Origin: Sphingobacterium oryzagri | GTDB taxonomy: Bacteria; Bacteroidota; Bacteroidia; Sphingobacteriales; Sphingobacteriaceae | Reading direction: 5' to 3' | Length of the DNA: 64,000 nt | Assembly (NCBI RefSeq): GCF_028736175.1 | Contig: NZ_CP117880.1 | Location: forward strand, 2,914,001-2,978,000 | The notes under the pieces: model-generated | What the model saw: the letters and a program-made list of their open reading frames with translations, nothing else | Told to the model about the DNA's origin: nothing | Database searches by the model: none | Shown here: positions 55,058 through 63,902 of the stretch, in pieces | Layout of the letters: each line of letters opens with the position of its first letter | How positions within the stretch are numbered: the stretch's first letter is position 1 | Translations under genes and position numbers: made by a program

Positions 55058-57181
55058 TTAAGCTTTACACGCTAAAAGCATCATTACAGATCTACCTTCG
55101 ATGCGGACTTTAGAAGCAGCTTCAAAGCGGGTGGGCTGATTTTTATCGGTATCGTCGGTATAAAGCTCCAAACACCAGGATTTTGCATACTCGGGATTTG
55201 GTAATTGATAATCTAGTGCTTCATGATGCGCATTAAATATTAAAAAAACATGGTCATCCGAAATCCGATTTCCTTTTTCATCTACGGACCGTATTCCGTT
55301 GCCGTTTAAGTATACAGCCAGCGATTTCGCATAACTCGCTTCCCAAGCTTCTGCTGGCATAGGGTCTCCCTCGGGCAAGAACCATACGATGTCTTCAATG
55401 CCTGTGCTACGAACAGGTTCTCCAATAAACCATTTACGACGAGTAAATGTGGGATGGCTCTTACGAATAGCAATAACTTTCTTTGTAAACTCTAGTAAAT
55501 CCTGATCTGCTTCTTTCCAATTGTACCAGCTCAATTCATTGTCTTGGCAATATACATTGTTATTACCATGTTGTGTGCGTGCAATCTCATCTCCCCCCAA
55601 TAACATGGGAACTCCTTGCGAAAGAAATAATGTAGCTAAAAGATTTTTACGCTGCTTTTTGCGAAGGTCGTTTACTTGTTGATCATCAGTAGGCCCTTCT
55701 ATTCCACAATTCCAAGATCGATTATGGCTCTCTCCATCATTGTTACCTTCCCCGTTAGCGTCATTATGTTTTTCATTATAACTTACCAAGTCATTAATAG
55801 TAAAACCGTCATGAGCGGTGATAAAGTTGATACTTGCTGTAGGCGTGCGTTTATCATTTTGATATAAGTCGGAACTGCCCATTAGCCGTCCGGCAAACTC
55901 CGCCAACGTATGATCTGCGCCAATCCAATAATCTCGAACGCAATCGCGGTATTTGCCATTCCACTCTGCCCAAAGGCTCGGGAAACTTCCAACTTGGTAG
56001 CCCCCCTCTCCAACATCCCAAGGTTCAGCGATAAGCTTTACCTGCGAGATGATAGGATCCTGGTGGATGATATCAAAGAAAGCACTAAGTTTATCTACAT
56101 CATGAAATTCGCGCGCTAAAGCGGAAGCTAAATCAAAACGAAATCCGTCAACATGCATTTCAGTAATCCAGTATCTTAAGCTATCCATAATAAGTTGCAA
56201 TACATTAGGAAGATTAGCATTTAGCGTATTGCCAGTGCCCGTATAATCCATGTAAAATCGTGCATCGTCGGTCAGTCTATAGTATGAGGCATTGTCAATT
56301 CCTTTGAACGATAACGTAGGCCCCATGTGATTACCTTCTGCAGTGTGGTTGTATACTACGTCCAAAATCACTTCGATACCAGCTTTATGCAATGCTTTAA
56401 CCATATCTTTAAACTCAGCAACCTGTCCACCGTTTACTCCGCTGGAGCTGTAACGAATATCGGGGGCAAAAAAACCAATAGTATTGTAACCCCAATAATT
56501 GGTAAGCCCCTGGTCTTTTAAATGCTGATCAATAACATATTGATGAACAGGTAAAAGTTCAACAGCGGTAACACCTAAATCCAATAGATATTGTATAGTT
56601 ATTGGGTGTCCAACGGCTGCGTAGGTGCCCCTAATATCTTCAGGAATATCGGGATGTGTACAGGTAAAACCTTTGACATGTGTTTCGTAAATCACGGATT
56701 TGTGAAGAGGTGTCTTTGGAAATTTGTCATTTTCCCAGTCATAGTCTCCGTCTACCACTACCGCCTTCGGAATTTGGGAAGCATTATCCTGTCCGTTGAA
56801 GCTAAAATCCTCTTGATCAGATTGTACATCATACCCAAAATTAGCATCGCACCATTCCACTGCTCCCGCTATAGCTTTAGCATATGGATCAATAAGAAGT
56901 TTGTTTGCATTAAAACGATGGCCATTCGCCGGCTCATAAGGGCCATGTACACGATATCCATAGTGCTGTCCAGGCTTCAATTCCGGTATAAATCCGTGCC
57001 ATATGTCATGCGTGTGAGCAGTTAACTCGATACGTTCTTCCTGGGCTTCTTGTTTTTCATCGGTAAATAGGCAAAGTTCAACTTTCGTTGCATTGCGGCT
57101 GAATAAGGCAAAATTGACGCCTTCAGCAGATGGTGTCGCGCCCAGTGGGTACGGCGAACCAGGATAAACTTTTGTTTTCAT
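55058..57181 (-). CDS. glgX: glycogen debranching enzyme GlgX (GH13 isoamylase type)
   Basis: The 707-residue protein has the N-terminal CBM48-like domain (about 10-110, YPLGATPSAEGVNFALFSRNA), a GH13 barrel with nucleophile Asp350 (VDGFRFDLA), acid/base Glu386 (LIAEPWDV) and the transition-state Asp in TAHDGFT, and a C-terminal domain. The motifs YVIDQHL, NYWGYNT and DVVYNHTAEGN are those of GlgX/TreX. It hydrolyses alpha-1,6 branches of glycogen limit dextrins in the cytoplasm. No other glycogen genes are linked. It has its own terminator. Confidence 0.92.
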   Translation of the reverse strand: MKTKVYPGSPYPLGATPSAEGVNFALFSRNATKVELCLFTDEKQEAQEERIELTAHTHDIWHGFIPELKPGQHYGYRVHGPYEPANGHRFNANKLLIDPYAKAIAGAVEWCDANFGYDVQSDQEDFSFNGQDNASQIPKAVVVDGDYDWENDKFPKTPLHKSVIYETHVKGFTCTHPDIPEDIRGTYAAVGHPITIQYLLDLGVTAVELLPVHQYVIDQHLKDQGLTNYWGYNTIGFFAPDIRYSSSGVNGGQVAEFKDMVKALHKAGIEVILDVVYNHTAEGNHMGPTLSFKGIDNASYYRLTDDARFYMDYTGTGNTLNANLPNVLQLIMDSLRYWITEMHVDGFRFDLASALAREFHDVDKLSAFFDIIHQDPIISQVKLIAEPWDVGEGGYQVGSFPSLWAEWNGKYRDCVRDYWIGADHTLAEFAGRLMGSSDLYQNDKRTPTASINFITAHDGFTINDLVSYNEKHNDANGEGNNDGESHNRSWNCGIEGPTDDQQVNDLRKKQRKNLLATLFLSQGVPMLLGGDEIARTQHGNNNVYCQDNELSWYNWKEADQDLLEFTKKVIAIRKSHPTFTRRKWFIGEPVRSTGIEDIVWFLPEGDPMPAEAWEASYAKSLAVYLNGNGIRSVDEKGNRISDDHVFLIFNAHHEALDYQLPNPEYAKSWCLELYTDDTDKNQPTRFEAASKVRIEGRSVMMLLACKA

Positions 57182-57363
57182 GAGTTGATAAGATCAAATA
57201 TGATTATCGAACCGCGTTTAGACTAAAAAGTTATCCGATTATGAAAAACAGGTAATACATCATTGTAACGGTTATTTATACTTGTCATGTAAAAATTTAA
57301 TCGGTCGAAGTGGAATTGAATAAAATAGATATAATTTATTTGCTCGATTAAGAACAAAAGTAA

Positions 57364-57858
57364 TTATCTGGAACCATCTTTGACATTGCCTTTTGCTTCA
57401 TCGGACATTTTATTCCAGGTTTCGAATGCTTTAATGGCATCACTTGCACATATCCGCGTGAATTGGACAGACTGATCTTCGATCTTAATGCTTAATTCGT
57501 CCAAGATGAATTGATCCCCAAAACCTGCCCACTCTGCATCACGTTTTGTATTGCCATAGTAAACCTCCGTAATATTCGACCAATATATAGCGCTTAGACA
57601 CATGGGGCATGGCTCCGCTGATGTGTACAATGTACAACCGCTTAAATCTGCTTTTCCGATTTTTTTTGCTGCTTTACGTATAGCGTTGATTTCAGCATGA
57701 GCGGTGGGATCACAGTCTGCCGTCACAGAATTGCTTTCCGCACTTAAAACTTTACCATCCCGAACTACGACGCAGCCAAAAGGACCACCATGTAGGGTTT
57801 TGAGGTTCTGTTCCGATAGCGCAATGGCTTGCTTCATAAATTTTTCGTGGTTTTCCAT
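57364..57858 (-). CDS. nucleoside/guanine deaminase
   Basis: The 164-residue protein is a zinc-dependent deaminase of the CDA fold: His54 and Glu56 (THAEINAI) and Cys84/Cys87 (EPCPMCLSAIYW) form the metal and catalytic site. AIYWSNI and the AGFGDQFI segment are closer to guanine deaminase (GuaD, about 156 residues) than to tRNA adenosine deaminase TadA. It would convert guanine to xanthine. It follows the LOV kinase gene by only 11 bases, so the two may share a transcript. Confidence 0.85.
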   Translation of the reverse strand: MENHEKFMKQAIALSEQNLKTLHGGPFGCVVVRDGKVLSAESNSVTADCDPTAHAEINAIRKAAKKIGKADLSGCTLYTSAEPCPMCLSAIYWSNITEVYYGNTKRDAEWAGFGDQFILDELSIKIEDQSVQFTRICASDAIKAFETWNKMSDEAKGNVKDGSR

Positions 57859-57869
57859 ATCTTATGTTA

Positions 57870-59405
57870 CTACAGTGATAGAGGAATAGTGATACTAAAT
57901 ACAGATCCCTTTCCAATTTCGCTTTCTACCCAAATAGTTCCTCCATGTTCAGAAACTATTTGTTGGGAAATAAACAATCCTATACCAGCACCGAAATAAT
58001 TATTGTCATTCGCAGATACACGGTAAAATCGCTCGAATATTCTTTTATGATTTTCCTTTGCAATTCCAATACCAGTGTCTGTGACAGAAATTTTAGCAAA
58101 ATTTCCGACCCGACCTGCATGCAAAATGACCTGATTAGCCCCCTTCGAATATTTTGCTGCATTGGTTAGTAAATTTGTAATTACCTGAGAAAGCTGGCCT
58201 CTATCCCCTACAATACTTAGCGCAGAATCGCCGTAAAATACAAATTCATGTGTGCTATAAGCCTCTGCAACCTGTTTTATTGGATTTTGAATAATATCTT
58301 CAATGCTAAGTAGCTCTGATGACCGTTTATTAGTTCCGGCGGTGAACATTGATGTATCTAAAAGATTTAGAACTAATCGGTTAAGATTTTCAAGAGATTC
58401 CATGGCTTGAGTCATCCTTGTTTCATACCCATCAATCTCGCCTTTGTTCAACATGCGTTCCAATAGCTGCAAATTTCCTTTGACTACTGTGATAGGCGTC
58501 TTCATCTCGTGACTTGCAATAGCAATGAAGTCATCTTTCTTCTTTTCAATTACATGGCGCTCAGTGACATCTTCCATAGCCAACAAGATCCAATTTTGGT
58601 AAGTCTCTCCGACTGTGATCTGAGATGCATTCAGTATCAGCCTGCGATTTCCGATATATGGAAAATCATGAACCACCTCAAAATCTTCAAATGGATTATG
58701 TTCCGGTAGAACATTTTCTAGCAAATTTATAAGTTCTGCTATATCCCAAGATCCTTCCAAGACGTCGGTAAGCTTTTGACTGACCAATTCGGTTGAATTG
58801 ACTTTAAAGAACTTTTCGAAGTGACGATTTACCAATACAATGTTAAGTTCAGGATCAAGAACAATTAGACTTTCCCGAATAGTTTCAACTATACCTGTCA
58901 AAAATTGCTCATGCTCTTGCAATTCCTTAGTACGCTCTTTGACGCGTTTCTCCAAGTTTTCTCGCTCTAGAATCAAATTATTCTCTGCCTGTTTGCGCCG
59001 AGTTATATCATTTTGGATGCCTATAAAATGTGTAACAATTCCTTGATCATCGAAAACTGGCGATATTGAAAGCTCATTCCAAAAAAAAGTACCATCTTTT
59101 TTGTAGTTACGGATGTCTACTTGGCAAGATTTTCCCTCTTTCACAGCTTCCGCAATAGTTTGACGTACTTTCTGATCTCTGTCGTTAGCTTGAAGAAATC
59201 GGCAATTATGACCAATAATTTCGTCTTTATTATAACCAGTAATCTCGCAGAATGCCTGGTTGCAATAAATTATCGGGTTGTCTGGCAAACTGTTATCCGT
59301 GATCACCACCCCGTCTACAGACGCATCAAGCGCTGTCCCATATATTTTACTTAAAGCCTTGGCATAGTCTGGCATGATCTTTTTTCTAAATGAATATATA
59401 CGCAT
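57870..59405 (-). CDS. LOV-PAS sensor histidine kinase (putative blue-light receptor)
   Basis: The 511-residue protein begins with a LOV domain: GHNCRFLQ puts the flavin-reactive Cys at residue 68, followed by NYKKDGTFFWNELSISPV and FIGIQNDIT, the conserved flavin-contact elements. After a coiled-coil linker (about 140-165) comes a second PAS domain (about 165-285), then HisKA with His299 (ASHEMKTP) and an ATPase domain (NLLTNAAKYS, DTGIGI, GAGIGLFI). There is no transmembrane segment, so it is a soluble kinase. A start at 59375 (MPDYAKAL), ten codons later, is equally likely. No response regulator is adjacent; a second PAS kinase gene lies upstream on the same strand. Confidence 0.88.
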   Translation of the reverse strand: MRIYSFRKKIMPDYAKALSKIYGTALDASVDGVVITDNSLPDNPIIYCNQAFCEITGYNKDEIIGHNCRFLQANDRDQKVRQTIAEAVKEGKSCQVDIRNYKKDGTFFWNELSISPVFDDQGIVTHFIGIQNDITRRKQAENNLILERENLEKRVKERTKELQEHEQFLTGIVETIRESLIVLDPELNIVLVNRHFEKFFKVNSTELVSQKLTDVLEGSWDIAELINLLENVLPEHNPFEDFEVVHDFPYIGNRRLILNASQITVGETYQNWILLAMEDVTERHVIEKKKDDFIAIASHEMKTPITVVKGNLQLLERMLNKGEIDGYETRMTQAMESLENLNRLVLNLLDTSMFTAGTNKRSSELLSIEDIIQNPIKQVAEAYSTHEFVFYGDSALSIVGDRGQLSQVITNLLTNAAKYSKGANQVILHAGRVGNFAKISVTDTGIGIAKENHKRIFERFYRVSANDNNYFGAGIGLFISQQIVSEHGGTIWVESEIGKGSVFSITIPLSL

Positions 59406-59586
59406 ATAGAAACGAGATTACCAGCTTAATGTTTTGAAATCTTAAAGCGACAAATAATTTATTTACCTAGTTATGAAATAAAATCTCTTCTGTAAGGAGT
59501 CTACGAAGATATTGTCTTTAATTACTATGTGAGAAAGGGTCATTTTTTATACGTCTAAAACAGCGTCTGGCTTCTTACAATCTAAA

Positions 59587-61104
59587 CTAAGCAATTGGTA
59601 TGCGAAACCAAAATTTAGCACCTCTACCCAATGTACTTTCAACGCCAATAGAACCATTATGTTTACGAATTATTTCGGAACAGATATACAAACCAAGTCC
59701 TAAGCCCTTACTGTTATTTTGTTTGGTATTAGCCTGCCAATATCGGTCGAATATGTGCTGTGCTTCATCCTCTGTCAACCCTGGTCCAAAATCGCGCACG
59801 GAAAATTCTACAAAATTTTCATCAATTGTCGCTGACATAATGATCTCTGTACTTTGTGGAGCGTATTTATATGCATTGTTTACGAAGTTTATTAGCACCT
59901 GTTCAAGCCTGCTTTTATCTCCGCTAAGTTGGTTAGGCAATCCCAATACGGTTAATTTAGATCGGTCTTTTTTATCTAGATGGGCAATTGATTCAGAGAG
60001 GAGCTCATTCACATCAAAAACACTTATATTCAAACCTATTTTTCCATCAGCATATCTTCCAGCATCAAGGTATTCGTTTAGTAATGACTGGACTTTTTCT
60101 ATTCCAGTATCACAGGATTCTATGAGTTTAACGGCTAATTGATTTTCAATTTTTGGCTTTAACCTTTGAAGCATCTGAATACTCGCTTTCAAAACGGTTA
60201 TTGGTGTTTTTAACTCATGGCTAGCAACGGACAGAAATTCGTCCTTTTTACTTTGATAATTTTTCTTTTCAGTGATTTCCTGTGTTACCCCAATTATTCT
60301 GGTAGCCACACCATTATCATCATACTGCGGAGTACCATTGGACTGTATCCAATGTATAGAATCGTCCTGCCATTTGATTTGATACTCTATATTAAACGAT
60401 TGTTTATTCAGGAGTGCCAGTGATATGGATTCGGTGAATGCGTCATGGTGTTGGGGTAGTATACATTCCAGCAGATCGCTATAGTCAAAGTCCCTATCAA
60501 TTAATCTTCCGAAATTCAGTTTGCACTGATTACTACACGACATTTGACCAGTTAAAAGATCAAGGTCGTAGCTTCCCAAGCTGGCTGCTTGCAATGCATT
60601 TGTAAGCTGCATCTTATTAAGTTCGAGCTCCTTGTTTAGTTTAGTAAGATTTGAAATAAGATCACGTTCCTCATCTGCTATCCTTCTTAAATTCTCATCG
60701 ACCATCGCCCGCTCTTCAACTTTTACCGCGGAGGTTATAATAGCAATCGTCTCGCCGGCGGCATTTTTAATAGGTCGATGATCAAAATCAAATGGCGCTT
60801 CCACCAAAACACCATTGAAATCGATAGTAGTGTAAGCGTTGATGACGTTCATCGGCTTTCCTTCATCCCAGACTTGTCTTAGGTTTGCGATAAGATTTAC
60901 CAACTCTGGCGCGACGGTAACAAGCGTAGATCCAGCTTCGATAGCTTTTTTGTTCCACAGCGACAGAATCGCTTCATTCGCATAACCAATGTGCAGGTCG
61001 TACGATGTAAATATTATTGTAGGCCGACCGTTCTTAGTAAGCATACCTAAAATATCTGTCGCGCTTAAATGATTTGGTGTCGGGAGGCTTGAACTCGTAT
61101 TCAA
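59587..61104 (-). CDS. PAS-domain sensor histidine kinase
   Basis: The 505-residue protein has an N-terminal PAS-like domain (about 15-125), a coiled-coil stretch (about 140-170), a PAS/PAC domain (about 175-275, IQWQ...WIQSNGTPQYDD and IGVTQEITEKK region), HisKA with His296 (ASHELKTP) and a C-terminal ATPase domain (NFVNNAYKYAP, DFGPGL, GLGLGLYICSEI). There is no transmembrane helix. The LOV cysteine motif is absent, so it is not itself a photosensor of that kind. The kinase core resembles that of the LOV kinase next to it, suggesting a duplication. Confidence 0.85.
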   Translation of the reverse strand: MNTSSSLPTPNHLSATDILGMLTKNGRPTIIFTSYDLHIGYANEAILSLWNKKAIEAGSTLVTVAPELVNLIANLRQVWDEGKPMNVINAYTTIDFNGVLVEAPFDFDHRPIKNAAGETIAIITSAVKVEERAMVDENLRRIADEERDLISNLTKLNKELELNKMQLTNALQAASLGSYDLDLLTGQMSCSNQCKLNFGRLIDRDFDYSDLLECILPQHHDAFTESISLALLNKQSFNIEYQIKWQDDSIHWIQSNGTPQYDDNGVATRIIGVTQEITEKKNYQSKKDEFLSVASHELKTPITVLKASIQMLQRLKPKIENQLAVKLIESCDTGIEKVQSLLNEYLDAGRYADGKIGLNISVFDVNELLSESIAHLDKKDRSKLTVLGLPNQLSGDKSRLEQVLINFVNNAYKYAPQSTEIIMSATIDENFVEFSVRDFGPGLTEDEAQHIFDRYWQANTKQNNSKGLGLGLYICSEIIRKHNGSIGVESTLGRGAKFWFRIPIA

Positions 61105-61388
61105 TTTATACCTTATTATGGTGAATTTATAAACTTTTTAAAAGCAAATAGACATCGTTACGCGCCTGATGGAAATAGCCTGACATAATAAATTCTCTTA
61201 AACATTTGCTAACTTTTTCGCATGTTTCAACAAATGTATCGACGTTCCGTGCCAAATGTTTAATTAAAATACATGGTGGCGCTAGTAAGTATTTAAGATG
61301 CTACGCAAATACGATTAAGCTAATTTGAATGAGAGCAAAAGCAAAAAATAGTCTGTTTAACTAAACAAATATATTAAAGATAAGACAG
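61105..61388. other. intergenic stretch upstream of the PAS kinase gene
   Basis: AT-rich, with no gene or recognisable promoter box found. Confidence 0.3.
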
Positions 61389-61426
61389 AAAATGATATAA
61401 CCTTCTTCACAGTTATATCATTTTTT
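61389..61426. terminator. bidirectional terminator
   Basis: AAAATGATATAAC, a 10-base loop and GTTATATCATTTT(TT), a perfect 13-bp stem with A and T tails. It lies 107 bases beyond the RadC remnant and separates that cluster from the kinase genes. Confidence 0.7.
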
Positions 61427-61532
61427 GACCCTTACATTAAAGGTTTTTGCACCAAAGTTAACTATAAGCGGTTGGTAGCGAATAGGCCTTCATAAATTCA
61501 ATACCGGGTGGTAATAAGGGTTGAGAGGTAGA

Positions 61533-61718
61533 CTATAAGTCTCCCTCATCTCGAAAAAAATAGTAAGATTTCTCAGTCAAAATCAGGTGGTCAAGCAGCG
61601 GTATATCCAAAATCATACCTGCCTCAACAATCTTTCGCGTTAGTTGTCGATCAACTTGACTAGGTTTCCATGTGCCGGAGGGATGATTATGAGCAACCGA
61701 CACCTTAATCGCATTGCA
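61533..61718 (-). pseudogene. C-terminal fragment of a RadC-family (JAMM) gene
   Basis: The open frame of 61 codons without a start reads AHNHPSG, PSQVDRQLTRKIVEAGMILDIP, LLDHLILTE and YYFFRDEG. This is the metal-binding JAMM core and C-terminus of RadC/DUF2466 proteins. The conserved N-terminal 90-160 residues are absent and an in-frame TAG precedes the fragment, so it is a truncated remnant. RadC homologues are common on mobile elements, where they may play a part in DNA processing. Confidence 0.75.
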
Positions 61719-61725
61719 CTACACT

Positions 61726-61974
61726 CTAAAGTTTCGAATTTATAGAGGAATAGTCACATGCCGGCAGCCCCAGATTTGGCGATGTGCAGGAAATATTGCA
61801 CATATCTCGCATTAGCTTTGCAGTCTCTGTGCGATACGCATCGGTAGCATCCTGACGGAGCTTCAACAATTTATTCATCAATGCGCGTAGCACATCTATC
61901 GAAACCTCGACGTCATCACTGTAGCGCGAATCCAGATAAATGGTATCTAAAAATTTCATCAATTTAGCATCCAT
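61726..61974 (-). CDS. small hypothetical protein, possibly missing its true start
   Basis: From ATG 61974 the 82-residue protein is helical and charged (FLDTIYLDSRYSDDVEVSIDVLRALMNKLLKLRQ). The same frame stays open to 62061 with protein-like sequence (HSIVEHQAYLASH), preceded by a stop, with no earlier start codon. The gene may therefore have lost its N-terminus. Not recognised. It lies directly before the RadC remnant on the same strand. Confidence 0.4.
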   Translation of the reverse strand: MDAKLMKFLDTIYLDSRYSDDVEVSIDVLRALMNKLLKLRQDATDAYRTETAKLMRDMCNISCTSPNLGLPACDYSSINSKL

Positions 61975-62179
61975 GGGATCATTTTTGTCAAAGGCTACAG
62001 AAAGAAACGTACAATGTGACGCTAAGTAAGCCTGATGCTCAACGATGGAATGACGTTTGGGTTACCAACGGTAAAGGAGGAAGAACGATAAGTTTAAGAT
62101 AAAAACGCATGGCAAATTTTGTGTCCCGCCTATGAAGGGAGGTTGAATATCAAAATGTAGCAAAAAAAATCTGCCTGCC

Positions 62180-62440
62180 TTATAACCTGTAACGCAGTGA
62201 AAGAGCGCGGTAAATTTCCTGTGCCAAAGATTGGTCCTGATCTGAGCTAGCAAAATGCCATCGACCCTCGTGTAGCGATATGACCTGCACCAAGCCATCT
62301 AATAAAACTTTGATCTGCGTATCGTCTCTCCGGAGTCCTTTCTGCAAAACTTGAAGTTGCTAGTCCTGTCCTTTATACGATACGCGTAAAGGTTGGCCTT
62401 TGTAAGGATGTGTGTTTGCTGTACCGACTGTCTCTTCCAT
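62180..62440 (-). pseudogene. copy 2 of the small conserved protein, internal TAG
   Basis: From ATG 62440 one frame of 87 codons reads MEETVG ... YKGQPLRVSYKGQD, TAG (62360-62362), QLQVLQKGLR ... IKVLLDGLVQVISLHEGRWHF ... LAQEIYRALSLRYRL. A single in-frame stop at codon 27 breaks it. The first half matches the remnant at 41226-41385, and the stop falls where that copy has a normal sense codon (the Y of REY). Function unknown; the family is a small soluble protein of about 86 residues. It lies about 120 bases downstream of the 57-residue gene at 62558. Confidence 0.65.
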
Positions 62441-62557
62441 ATGTGTAGCCTGCGAATCTACTAATAATCCTAAAAATATTAGCAAATAAAATTAAATTTT
62501 TGAATTGCTAGCAATACCGCCATGCGGCAAGTAAGTCTGGTGGTGCCATGTGTTCGG

Positions 62558-62731
62558 TTAGTCGTTAACAATACTATCCGCGTAGCTCACAGCAGGCTCT
62601 CCCACTCTATCACTTAAAACGTTGTTCAACAAAACTTGATAATCTGCACACTCCTGCACAAGCGCTACAACCTTGTATAGATTCAACGGTAGTTGCAACG
62701 TCTCACCTTTCTTTTGTCCTAGATAACGCAT
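62558..62731 (-). CDS. 57-residue hypothetical protein
   Basis: From ATG 62731 the intact frame reads MRYLGQKKGETLQLPLNLYKV, then a helical, acidic middle and VSYADSIVND at the end. The composition is clearly coding and there is a normal start. Not recognised. It is upstream of the broken MEETVG-type gene on the same strand and may belong to the same former operon. Confidence 0.5.
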   Translation of the reverse strand: MRYLGQKKGETLQLPLNLYKVVALVQECADYQVLLNNVLSDRVGEPAVSYADSIVND

Positions 62732-62926
62732 GTGCTAAAAAGCGATTCCCACTCATACTATCGCTACAAAATAAATACAGCTTTATCCGCAACACCCAGG
62801 CACGGAAATGGCCGTAAAAGATTGTCGCGTCAGCTTATTAAACGGATTATGCACCGTCCATTTATTTAGCGATAAGCGCAATGATAGCTACAATATTAGA
62901 TAGCATTCGGTAAGATTAATTAGATA

Positions 62927-62957
62927 GAATAGGCGAAATAATGATTTTCGCCTATTC
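62927..62957. terminator. 12-bp hairpin downstream of the SDR gene
   Basis: GAATAGGCGAAA, a seven-base loop and TTTCGCCTATTC form a perfect stem 58 bases beyond the SDR stop. There is no pronounced T run, so it may terminate weakly or only stabilise the transcript. Confidence 0.5.
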
Positions 62958-63015
62958 AGTTTAAGACAAAAGTAGCAGACTATAGCGCAAGAAGTATCAG
63001 GCGACTTGTGCCAGA

Positions 63016-63789
63016 CTATACACTCGGCGCAGCACCACCATCCACTGCGTAATTAGTGCCGCTAATGTATTTCGCAGCATTGGAGGCAAGAAAAACTACC
63101 AGATCAGCAATCTCTTCCGGTTCAGCCATTCTTCCTAGAGGTACACCTACTCTATCAACTACCGCATTGAACGTAGCTTCGTAATCACTACCAGCCGAAT
63201 TCGATAAGTTCTCAATAAATTCTGTCATCAAAGGCGTTTTTACGATGCCAGGCGATACCACATTGACGCGAATCCCTTTTGCGCCAAGCTCATTGGCCAG
63301 CGCCTTGCTGTAAACGTTTAAGGCAGCCTTAGCGGATGAATATGACATAGTCATGTCCCAGACAGGCTGTTTGGCAGCACCCGTAGAAATATTAATTATC
63401 GATCCAGATCCCTGTTTTATCATCGAAGGCAGTAGTGATTTATTCACACGAACGGCCGACATGAAATTAAGTTGCCAATCCCGCTCCCAATGCTCATCGT
63501 GAAGCGTGCTATAACCACCACCCGGACTCAAGTTAGCACCGGCATTGTTTACGATAACATCAATTTTGCCGTAGCGCTCCAAAATTTCGTTGGCTATGGA
63601 CTCACCAGCAACTGCTAGAAAATGATCTACTTCGATAAAATGTTGTCCCTCTACCAATTGATTTGGTTTTGATCTTGCGGTCACTATCACTTTGGCGCCT
63701 AAAAACGTTAGCTTATCGGCAATGGCCTTCCCGATGCCTTTTGTGCCGCCTGTTATCAAAACGACCACACTATTCCATGAATTTTCCAT
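63016..63789 (-). CDS. short-chain dehydrogenase/reductase (SDR)
   Basis: The 257-residue protein is a classical SDR: cofactor motif TGGTKGIG (13-20), NNAG (81-84), catalytic Ser135, Tyr150 and Lys154 (YSSAK), and the C-terminal GTNYAVDGG. It oxidises or reduces an alcohol/carbonyl with NAD(P). The substrate is unknown. It is divergent from an HxlR-type regulator gene, with a palindromic site between them, which suggests it is the regulator's target, perhaps in a stress or quinone/aldehyde response. Confidence 0.9.
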   Translation of the reverse strand: MENSWNSVVVLITGGTKGIGKAIADKLTFLGAKVIVTARSKPNQLVEGQHFIEVDHFLAVAGESIANEILERYGKIDVIVNNAGANLSPGGGYSTLHDEHWERDWQLNFMSAVRVNKSLLPSMIKQGSGSIINISTGAAKQPVWDMTMSYSSAKAALNVYSKALANELGAKGIRVNVVSPGIVKTPLMTEFIENLSNSAGSDYEATFNAVVDRVGVPLGRMAEPEEIADLVVFLASNAAKYISGTNYAVDGGAAPSV

Positions 63790-63810
63790 TGTTATTTTTG
63801 TTGGTAAGTT

Positions 63811-63834
63811 GTAAAGTAAGCTACAATACTTTAC
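63811..63834. promoter_or_regulatory. candidate HxlR operator
   Basis: GTAAAGTA (63811-63818) and TACTTTAC (63827-63834) form a perfect inverted repeat with an 8-base spacer, 22 bases upstream of the SDR start and 69 bases upstream of the HxlR start. Its position between divergent genes fits autoregulation plus control of the SDR gene. Confidence 0.5.
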
Positions 63835-63902
63835 TTTTGAAAGTAGTTACACGGATGTACAGTAATACCACCAAGTAAAGGAATACAAAGAATCAGTAGG
63901 TT

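Noticed and set aside
61533..61718. Intact RadC gene
   Set aside because: No start codon and an in-frame stop immediately upstream; about two thirds of the protein is missing.
62062..62298. 78-codon open frame on the minus strand
   Set aside because: It is an out-of-frame shadow of the conserved small gene at 62180-62440, whose frame is confirmed by the second copy.
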